Source: Actinomycetota bacterium (GTDB taxonomy: Bacteria; Actinomycetota; Actinomycetes; Mycobacteriales; Micromonosporaceae). From it: DNA of 64,000 nucleotides. A program made the position numbers and the translations under genes. The stretch lies in the NCBI GenBank assembly GCA_005885555.1, contig VAWN01000035.1, positions 1 to 64,000 on the forward strand, in the 5' to 3' direction. Under the pieces are notes generated by a model that worked only from the letters and a program-made list of their open reading frames with translations, did not search any database and had not been told where the DNA came from. Below, in pieces: positions 1 to 7,147 of this stretch; the stretch's first letter is position 1, and every line of letters begins with the position of its first letter.

Positions 1-508
1 CGGCGAGCAGGCAGGCGGTCTCGATCCGGGCGGACTGGGCCAGCGACTCCGCGGCGTCCATCGGTGCCATGTCCGCGCGGCCGGCGTAGCAGCAGTCGAG
101 AATCACCAGCCGCCGGTCGGTGCCGCTGCGCCGGACCGTGTTGTGTATCCACTCGTACGGGACGGCTGTCGAGTGCACCCGGCTCCGGTCGGTGTTGACC
201 AGACCCAGATACAACGTCTGCCCGTCGCGCTCGATCAGGCCGTGGCCGGCGAAATACACGATGAGCAGCCCGTCCGGGCGTACCGCCGCAGCCGCCTCGG
301 CGACCGCCAGGTCCACCTCCAGCGGCGAGGCCGGATCGACCAGTACCCGGCAGTTGTCCTCGGGCAGGCCCCACAGGTACTCGTCGCGCAGCGCCGCCGC
401 GAGCCCGACCAGGTTGGCCCGTACCGACGGCAGCGCGCGCAGCCGCGTGTACTCCGCCGAGCCGATCAGCACCGCCCGCGACGTTCGGGGGTTGGAGAGC
501 CTCGCCAT
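1..508 (-). CDS. Caspase-like (peptidase C14) effector, EACC1-associated type, 3' end outside window
   Basis: Reading the minus strand from an ATG at 508 gives MARLSNPRTSRAVLIG, then YFAGHG with the candidate catalytic His at residue 89, and LDCCYAG with the candidate catalytic Cys at residue 140. These are the two dyad motifs of the caspase/metacaspase fold. The frame is open to the window edge, so at least 169 residues are present and any C-terminal effector or sensor domain is lost. The start follows the EACC1-like gene by 5 bases, which suggests one transcript. Caspase genes with this N-terminus next to EACC1 genes are known in multicellular actinobacteria as predicted conflict (suicide or defence) effectors. 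That role is inferred here. The fold assignment is firm. Confidence 0.85.
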   Translation of the reverse strand, partial: MARLSNPRTSRAVLIGSAEYTRLRALPSVRANLVGLAAALRDEYLWGLPEDNCRVLVDPASPLEVDLAVAEAAAAVRPDGLLIVYFAGHGLIERDGQTLYLGLVNTDRSRVHSTAVPYEWIHNTVRRSGTDRRLVILDCCYAGRADMAPMDAAESLAQSARIETACLLA

Positions 509-513
509 GACCG

Positions 514-855
514 CTACGACTCGGACAGCTTCCGCAGTACCTCGGCGACGGCGTCGGGATCGTCGGAGGTGACGGCGACGCTCGACCCGTCCGGCAGCGG
601 AATGAGCACCACGACGGGATCCGGCTCGGGACTGACCGAACGCTTCCAGTCGAAGACCACCTTGACGAACTGGACCAGCGCGGCCGCGTCGACGACCACC
701 TGCAGGATCTCCATCGCGCCCTGGCTGGACTCCGAGGTGCCCGCCGCCCACGAGACGTCGGTACCGTGCGGAAGGCGCCGGTCCTCGTCGAGCCAGCGCT
801 GCAGATCGAGCGCCGCGTCGATGTCGGGGACCTGGAGATCCGTACGCACGCGCAT
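514..855 (-). CDS. EACC1-like (effector-associated constant component) small protein
   Basis: This small acidic protein of 113 residues lies directly upstream of the caspase-like gene. It starts at ATG 855, preceded by a strong GGGAGGGG at 861-868. An ATG 24 bases further out lacks that spacing. The sequence has a short beta-rich start (MRVRTDLQV), a helical middle (IDAALDLQRWLDEDR) and an amphipathic segment around VVDAAALVQFVKVVFDW, ending in PDAVAEVLRKLSES. Length, composition and position match the EACC1 family, a non-catalytic component encoded beside caspase or trypsin-like effectors in bacterial conflict systems. Its biochemical role is unknown. The family call rests partly on the neighbouring gene. 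Confidence 0.6.
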   Translation of the reverse strand: MRVRTDLQVPDIDAALDLQRWLDEDRRLPHGTDVSWAAGTSESSQGAMEILQVVVDAAALVQFVKVVFDWKRSVSPEPDPVVVLIPLPDGSSVAVTSDDPDAVAEVLRKLSES

Positions 856-1007
856 TCGAGCCCCTCCCGTCGGCTGCAATCGGACCTATGGACCCTACCG
901 ACCCTGCGACGGCCTGTCACTACGCTGTACACGCACTGATGTCTGCGGCGGATTCACTGAGCGGAACGCCCGGCGCTTTCCCGCCCGCTCCGGCACAGGA
1001 TCGGGAC

Positions 1008-2192
1008 ATGACGTCCCAGCAGCAGATCTCTGTCGCGGTCATCGGTGCCGGAATGGCCGGCCGCAGCCACGCCGCCGGGTACCGCCAGGCAACCACCGTC
1101 TTCGATCTCGGTGTCCCGCGCGTCCGGCTGGCCGCGATCGCGGACGCCAACACCACACTCGCCGCGGACGCCGCCGACCGGTACGGCTTCGAGAAGGCGG
1201 TGTCGACCTGGGAGGCGGTCGCCGAGGACCCGACGATCGACGCGGTGAGCATCGTGGTGGGCAACGCGCTGCACCGGCCGGTCGCCGAGGCACTCGTGGC
1301 GGCCGGCAAGCACGTGCTGTGCGAGAAGCCGCTGGCCGGCTCGATGGAGGATGCCCGCGCGATGGTCGCTCTGGCGGAGGGCGCCGACGTGGTCACCGCG
1401 GTCGGGTACACCTACCGCCGCAACCCCGCCATCGCCGCGATCCGCGACCACGTGGGCAGGGGCGACCTCGGCGACCTGTCGCTGTTCCACGGCCGGTACT
1501 GGTGCGACTATGCGTGCGATCCGCGGGGCCCGTTCGGCTGGCGGTACACCGGCGGCATGGGTACCGGCGCCCTCGGCGACATCGGCTCACACATCATCGA
1601 CATCGGTGAGTACCTGTTCGGCCCGGTCGAGTCGGTGTCCGGCGCCGCGCTGTCGGTGCAGATCGGCAAGCGCCCGCTACCGCTGGGCGCGGTCGTCGGC
1701 CACGAGGCGGTACCCGTCAGCGACGAGCTCGGCGAGGTCGACAACGAGGACACCGCGGTGTTCTCCGCCCGCTTCCGGTCCGGCCCCACCGCGTCGTTCT
1801 CGGTGTCGCGTACCGCCTTCGGCATGCCCAACGGCCTGGCCTTCGACGTGTACGGGCTGTCCGGGCGGGCCTCCTTCGACTTCCACCGGCCGGCCGAGTA
1901 CCTGCTCGACGACGCCCAGCCCCGCCCCGGTACCCGCGGCGTGCGCCAGATCATCGTCGGGCCGCAGCTGCCGTACTTCCGCGGCGGGTACCCGATGCAG
2001 GCCCCCGGCGTCGGCGGCGGCAACGCCGAGATGTTCGCCTACCAGGCCCGCGCGTTCCTCGACCAGATCACCGGCGCGGCCGACCCGGTACCCGCCAACG
2101 CGTCCTTCGCCGACGCGCTGCACACGATGGAAGTCATCCAGGCCGTCGTACGGTCCGCGCAGGCCGGCGGCGCCGCGGTACAGATTGGTTGA
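1008..2192 (+). CDS. Gfo/Idh/MocA family NAD(P)-dependent sugar or inositol dehydrogenase
   Basis: This is a predicted cytosolic oxidoreductase of 394 residues. The N-terminal Rossmann fold carries AVIGAGMAGRSHAAGY (GxGxxG) from about residue 9. It is followed by the family motif CEKPLAG and then YTYRRNPA. The C-terminal domain carries GDIGSHIIDIGEYLFG, whose Asp and His are in the usual catalytic region. ATG 1008 is chosen because it places the Rossmann strand at the N-terminus and has AGGA eight bases upstream. It is followed after 5 bases by a TIM-barrel isomerase. Such pairs oxidise and isomerise inositols, sugars or their derivatives. The substrate cannot be read from the sequence. Confidence 0.85.
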   Translation: MTSQQQISVAVIGAGMAGRSHAAGYRQATTVFDLGVPRVRLAAIADANTTLAADAADRYGFEKAVSTWEAVAEDPTIDAVSIVVGNALHRPVAEALVAAGKHVLCEKPLAGSMEDARAMVALAEGADVVTAVGYTYRRNPAIAAIRDHVGRGDLGDLSLFHGRYWCDYACDPRGPFGWRYTGGMGTGALGDIGSHIIDIGEYLFGPVESVSGAALSVQIGKRPLPLGAVVGHEAVPVSDELGEVDNEDTAVFSARFRSGPTASFSVSRTAFGMPNGLAFDVYGLSGRASFDFHRPAEYLLDDAQPRPGTRGVRQIIVGPQLPYFRGGYPMQAPGVGGGNAEMFAYQARAFLDQITGAADPVPANASFADALHTMEVIQAVVRSAQAGGAAVQIG

Positions 2193-2197
2193 TCGTC

Positions 2198-3196
2198 ATG
2201 GCCCTCAAGCTCGGCGCCTACACCGCCTGCCTGCACGACCGCCCGCTGGCCGACGCCCTGGAGATCCTGCGGTCCAACGGCCTGACCTCGGTGGAGGTCA
2301 ACAGCGGCGGCTTCATCCCGTCGCCGCACTGCCCCGTCGACCTGCTGCTGGCCTCCGACAAGGCGCGCCGGGAGTACCTCGCCGGGTTCGCCGCCCACGA
2401 CCTGGAGCTGACCGGGCTGAACTGCAACGGCAACCCCCTCAACCCGCTGCCCGCCATCGGCCCCAAGCACTCCGACGACCTGCGCCGCAGCATCGAACTC
2501 GCCGGCCTGCTCGGCATCCGCAACGTGGTGACCATGTCCGGTACCCCCGGCTCCGACCCCGACGCCCGGTACCCGTCCTGGGTGGTCAACCCCTGGGACG
2601 GCGTCTACCTGGAGGTCCTGGACTACCAGTGGGAGGTGGCCGCCCGGTTCTGGACCGAGATCGACGCGCTCGCCCGCGCCAACGACGTGCGGGTGGCCAT
2701 CGAGATGCACCCGCACAACCTGGTGTTCTCCCCGGTCACGCTGCGCCGGCTGGTGGACCTGGTCGGCGCGACCAACATCGGCGCCGAGATGGACCCGTCG
2801 CACCTGATGTGGCAGGGCATGGACGTCGTGGCATGCATCCGGTGGCTCGGGCCGCTGGTGTTCCACGCCGCCGCCAAGGACGCCGCGATCTTCCCGGGTG
2901 TCGCGATCCGCGGGGTGCTCGACACGTCCTTCGAGGCGGTACCCGCCGACGCGCCCGACAAGACACCGACCGGCTACGGGTACTGGTGCGCCCGCTGGCC
3001 CGACGATCCGGCGTGGCGGTTCGTCGCGGTCGGGCTCGGTCACGACGTGCCGTACTGGAGCGAGTTCCTGCGCGCCCTGGCCGAGGTGGATCCGGATATG
3101 GCGGTCAACATCGAGCACGAGGACGCCGGGTACTCCCGGCTGGAGGGGCTGACCATCGCGGCGGAGAACCTGCGCGCGGCGGCCGCGAAGATGTAG
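2198..3196 (+). CDS. Sugar phosphate isomerase/epimerase (xylose isomerase-like TIM barrel)
   Basis: A 332-residue protein of the AP-endonuclease-2 / xylose-isomerase-like TIM-barrel superfamily. Visible features are VAIEMHPHNLVF (Glu and His in the metal-binding region), GAEMDPSHLMWQGMD (the conserved Asp-Pro-Ser-His) and FHAAAKDA. ATG 2198 is taken as the start. A TTG at 2189 overlapping the previous stop codon is an alternative. With the preceding Gfo/Idh/MocA gene it forms a two-gene operon of the type used in inositol, rhizopine or unusual sugar catabolism. No transporter or kinase lies next to it, so the pathway stays open. Confidence 0.8.
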   Translation: MALKLGAYTACLHDRPLADALEILRSNGLTSVEVNSGGFIPSPHCPVDLLLASDKARREYLAGFAAHDLELTGLNCNGNPLNPLPAIGPKHSDDLRRSIELAGLLGIRNVVTMSGTPGSDPDARYPSWVVNPWDGVYLEVLDYQWEVAARFWTEIDALARANDVRVAIEMHPHNLVFSPVTLRRLVDLVGATNIGAEMDPSHLMWQGMDVVACIRWLGPLVFHAAAKDAAIFPGVAIRGVLDTSFEAVPADAPDKTPTGYGYWCARWPDDPAWRFVAVGLGHDVPYWSEFLRALAEVDPDMAVNIEHEDAGYSRLEGLTIAAENLRAAAAKM

Positions 3197-3229
3197 TTCC
3201 CGCCGGCGAGGGAGCCGGGTCGCTGCGGC

Positions 3230-3748
3230 TCAGGTCGGGAATGAGCCAGAGTCGGAAGGGGTGACGAATGCGTTGCCGTCGGAACCGGCCCCCAACGTGA
3301 GTGTCTCGACGGTGTACTGGCGCGACGTCGAGGTCAGGTCGATGGTGTCCGTGAACCGCCGGTATTCACAGTCCCGGGTGAAGGACCTGGCGCCGGTGTC
3401 CCAGTCACTTCCCGAGGTCACGAAGACGTTGTAGGAACCGTCATGGATCCCCTTGGCCGTTCCGGTCTGGCCGGCCCGCACGTACATCATGAGGACCGCG
3501 GCCGTGGAGTTCGCGGGCGCGAGGCTCACCACGACGTCGGTCGATTGCTTGTTCTCCACCTTGAGCACATTGGCGCCGCTGGTGTTCTTCTTGACGACGG
3601 TGCCGCTACCCAGCTGCCGGTTGGCGTCGGGGGTGGCTGGCGGAACGAAATCCACGATCGTGTAAGGGTGCGCCGCGTCGGCGGCGGCCAGAGCCTTGGC
3701 CGTGGTGCGCACCTGGGCCGCCTCGGAAGAGCTGCCGATGTAGGACAA
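3230..3748 (-). pseudogene. Unrecognised gene, probably frameshifted at its 5' end
   Basis: The 172-residue frame ends in a Ser/Thr-rich, beta-looking region (YNVFVTSGSDWD, RDCEYRRFTDTIDLTS) and opens only at a TTG. The frame is closed by a TAG about 40 bases upstream. Readable protein-like sequence continues in other frames upstream: FGDFRYRHSGVDFEHGPVLLG up to about 3785, and LDGAEYEAFQRGS up to about 3925. This fits a longer ancestral gene of roughly 3230-3935 with two frameshifts. No family is recognised. It lies in the degraded island beside tRNA-Thr, which has no GGTACC words and includes AT-richer stretches. Sequencing error cannot be excluded. Confidence 0.45.
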
Positions 3749-3943
3749 CGCCGAGATGAACTGTCGGTGGGCCGAGCTTACCTAGCAGTACCGGGCCATG
3801 CTCGAAGTCCACGCCCGAGTGCCGGTAACGGAAGTCGCCGAACGCCGAATCGTCGTTGTCCGTCAACAGGTGGGCCGCACCGACCCTCGCTGAAACGCCT
3901 CGTACTCTGCGCCATCGAGCCGGCCGATACCCACGATGAAAGT

Positions 3944-4330
3944 TCAATACAGTCGTATTCCCGAATCGGTGAGCTCCGCACTGCGGTCGCCATTCACCGT
4001 CGAGTTTCCCGCGACCAATTGGCCGGAGCCGAACCTGTCGTTGAAAGACTGAAAGATATAGTCTCCGGATTGCCAGATCGTGATGCTCGCCTGAGCTGAC
4101 CCTAGTCCCTGTTCGGACGTTCCGATAGCCTCGAACAGTATGTTCTTTCCGGAATCGAATTGGCCCACGTTGTCGCACCACGGAATCCACATATTCACTC
4201 GGCGATTGGCACCCGGACCGACGGAGAGGGACTGTCCAGGCCCCCCGGTGTCATTGGGGTTCTCCCGGTTCTGGACCAAGTAGGTAACTCTTGTCCCATT
4301 TGCGATTGATTTGATGGCTGTTACTCCCAC
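3944..4330 (-). CDS. Hypothetical protein, AT-richer orphan
   Basis: This is a 128-residue protein of no recognised family. It has a predicted all-beta look (TRVTYLVQNRE, VNMWIPWCDN, ASITIWQSGDYIFQSF) and no signal peptide or membrane segment. GTG 4330 is preferred because AGAGG lies nine bases upstream. GTG 4339 is an alternative. Codon use is noticeably less GC-biased than in neighbouring genes, and a TATAGA element lies upstream, consistent with acquisition by transfer. It sits between a broken gene and a serine-hydrolase fragment. A secreted or toxin-like role would be speculation. Confidence 0.55.
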   Translation of the reverse strand: MGVTAIKSIANGTRVTYLVQNRENPNDTGGPGQSLSVGPGANRRVNMWIPWCDNVGQFDSGKNILFEAIGTSEQGLGSAQASITIWQSGDYIFQSFNDRFGSGQLVAGNSTVNGDRSAELTDSGIRLY

Positions 4331-4360
4331 TGAGACCACCCTCTCCGGTCACGCTCAGCT

Positions 4361-4367
4361 ATCTATA
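4361..4367 (-). promoter_or_regulatory. Candidate -10 element of the orphan gene
   Basis: On the minus strand this reads TATAGAT, an unusually AT-rich hexamer for this genome, about 30 bases before the chosen GTG 4330. A weak TGGACA-like -35 lies 14 bases further up, which is closer than ideal. The remaining sequence between about 4331 and 4599 shows no gene. Confidence 0.3.
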
Positions 4368-4599
4368 GCGTAGTCGCTCTGTGTCCAGTCATCCTCAACT
4401 CGGCCTGAGCCACGACTGCCGCCACGCACCAAAGCCGCATAACACGAGGCCCGGCCATTTGATCCGTAGGATCGTCCTCGCGCATCTTCCACATCCGTGA
4501 CAGCACAGGGTTGCCCGAGGCCGGCAGCACCTGATGACGCACATCTGGTACACCGGTGGCCGAAGCCGAGCTTGGCCGTCGACGCCCGGGGTTCGAGTG

Positions 4600-5049
4600 C
4601 TACGCGAGGGCGCTGAGCAGGTCGCGCACGATCTGCTGGACGCGGCCGCTGTTGCCGTTGGTGAAGGTGAGCACCGCGATCGACAACGTCCGCGCCGGGA
4701 TGACGACCAGGATGCTGTCGTATCCCGCAAGGTCTCCAAGGTGTCCGACTGCGAGGTCGGTGGCAAGGCCGTCAAAGACCTGAGCGCCGAGGCCGTACCC
4801 GACACCGGGCGCCAGGTTTTCCTGTGCTGGCTGGGTGAGCATGGCGGTGGTGACCGTCGCGGGGAGGATCCGCCCGCCGTACAACTGGTAACCCCAGGTG
4901 GCAACGGTGGCGGCATCTGCCGCGATCCCCGCGAACGAGGCGTTGCCCAAACTGGCCAGGTAGTGACACGGCAGGTAGCCGTCCGGCGAGCGAATACCAA
5001 GCTCGCGGCGGGGGCGGCGAGCGGCGCCGGTGGGGGTTCGGCGTCCTGA
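4600..5049 (-). pseudogene. C-terminal remnant of a serine hydrolase (beta-lactamase/PBP-like)
   Basis: The frame encodes SFAGIAADAATVATWGYQLYGG, YGLGAQVFDG and GHLGDLAGYDSILVVIP. These are the closing elements of class C beta-lactamase-like serine hydrolases, including the HxG motif that replaces KTG. The catalytic SxxK and YxN parts are absent. Protein-like sequence fades out around 5020-5049, where it meets the integrase fragment read in the other direction. The gene therefore lost about two thirds of its length, and the remnant is not expected to be active. Confidence 0.7.
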
Positions 5050-5175
5050 GCCGCGGATCGCGATGCAGATCTTGAGGCAGGCTCAGTTCGCGATCACGAT
5101 GGAGATCTACACACAGGTGTCTTCGCAGGCCACCCGGGATGCGCTCAAACGGCTCGGCGAGAGTCTGGACGGATG
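5050..5175 (+). pseudogene. C-terminal remnant of a tyrosine recombinase (phage-type integrase)
   Basis: The plus-strand frame ending at TGA 5173-5175 reads RIAMQILRQAQFAITMEIYTQ, then VSSQATRDALKRLGESLDG. This matches the end of actinophage and integrative-element integrases, which typically end ...MQILGHSQ.AVTMEIYT.V...TRDALK.LG. The nucleophile Tyr in MEIYT is kept, but the LGH motif is altered to LRQ. Everything upstream is missing. The fragment ends 75 bases from the 3' end of the tRNA-Thr gene, the usual place for such an integrase. It is read here as the scar of an integrated element. Confidence 0.75.
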
Positions 5176-5250
5176 ATGGTCCGCTGCCGTACGCGGGGCT
5201 TGGATCAGGTGACGGCGCAGGCGGCAGGGCCTGTGACCTGGGGGGACGGA

Positions 5251-5322
5251 GCCGACGGGGGGACTCGAACCCCCAACCTACGCATTACAAGTGCGGTGCG
5301 CTGCCAGTTGCGCCACGTCGGC
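5251..5322 (-). tRNA. tRNA-Thr(UGU)
   Basis: On the minus strand the 72 bases fold into a cloverleaf. The acceptor stem is GCCGACG/CGTCGGC. The D arm is GCGC-AACTGGCA-GCGC. The anticodon loop CTTGTAA has anticodon TGT. The T arm is GGGGG-TTCGAGT-CCCCC. The outermost anticodon-stem pair is a C/T mismatch. CCA is not encoded. Its 3' end faces the integrase remnant at 5050-5175, so it may be an old attachment site. No direct repeat of the 3' end was found by eye. Confidence 0.93.
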
Positions 5323-5552
5323 GGACCTCGACGGTCGAGCCGTACGAATCGTACGCCGCACCGGCAGCGCCCCGCCGTACGGTACCCATTCAGTCAGAAC
5401 TACGGACAAACGTCCCGTACTGTGAGCCACCCGCTTGGCACCGTCCGCCCCGGACGTCTAGGTTAACTGCATTGCCTCGGCCATTCGTTGGCCGCGCGCC
5501 TTTTACTCGGATCGTCCGGCACGTTCCTGCCGGTGGAAGGATGCACTGCGTC

Positions 5553-6644
<1,092 letters not shown>

Positions 6645-6673
6645 GTTCGGTTCGGCGCATCAGGTTCGGCGCA

Positions 6674-7147
6674 TCAGGTTCGACGCGAAGCGCCGGAGGC
6701 GGCCAGGGCAACGGCCTCCTCCGGCGTTTCCACGTGGTGGACCCCCGGCACCGGCGCACCGGTGCGGTCGAGCATCCGCCAGCCGCCGAGCGAGACGACC
6801 GGTACCCCGCGGCGCATCGCCAACGCAAGCTCGCTGAGCGTGCCCCACGAGCCGCCGACCACGATCACCGCGTCGGCGCTCTCCACGAGGACCGCGTTGC
6901 GCGCCTGGCCGAGGTTCGTCGACAGGGTCACCGACGCCTCCGGTGCGCGACCGGTGTCGGGCCGGACCGCCACCACCAGCCCGCCGCCCGAGCGGGCGGC
7001 CGCGGTCACGGCCGCCATGACACCGGTACCCCCGCCGCAGAGCGTGACCACCCCCGCGGCTGCCAGCAGCTCGCCGACCCGGTGTGCCACGGCCCGGTCC
7101 TGCTCGCCGCACTCCGCGGGCCCGCACACGGCCACCTGGCGGGTCAT
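6674..7147 (-). CDS. SLOG-fold protein, TIGR00725/LOG-like nucleotide-binding protein
   Basis: A 157-residue Rossmannoid protein starting VAVCGPAECGEQD, with the glycine-rich loop LCGGGTGVMAAV and the phosphate-binding VVGGSWGTLSELALAM. These are typical of the LOG/TIGR00725 branch of the SLOG superfamily. The PGGxGTxxE motif of cytokinin-activating LOG enzymes appears here as GGSWGTLSE, so a nucleotide-sensing rather than phosphoribohydrolase function is possible. The ATG overlaps the stop codon of the Hsp70-like gene by four bases (ATGA), which indicates translational coupling. The joint function is not known. Confidence 0.75.
   Translation of the reverse strand: MTRQVAVCGPAECGEQDRAVAHRVGELLAAAGVVTLCGGGTGVMAAVTAAARSGGGLVVAVRPDTGRAPEASVTLSTNLGQARNAVLVESADAVIVVGGSWGTLSELALAMRRGVPVVSLGGWRMLDRTGAPVPGVHHVETPEEAVALAASGASRRT

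Noticed and set aside
1351-3264. A 637-codon open frame overlapping the oxidoreductase and isomerase genes
   Set aside because: Its product is an Arg/Pro/Ala-rich shadow of GC-rich codons and the true genes have clear motifs in another frame.
5323-5552. Second tRNA or small gene between tRNA-Thr and msiK
   Set aside because: No cloverleaf or gene with a ribosome-binding site was found; it is read as promoter region.
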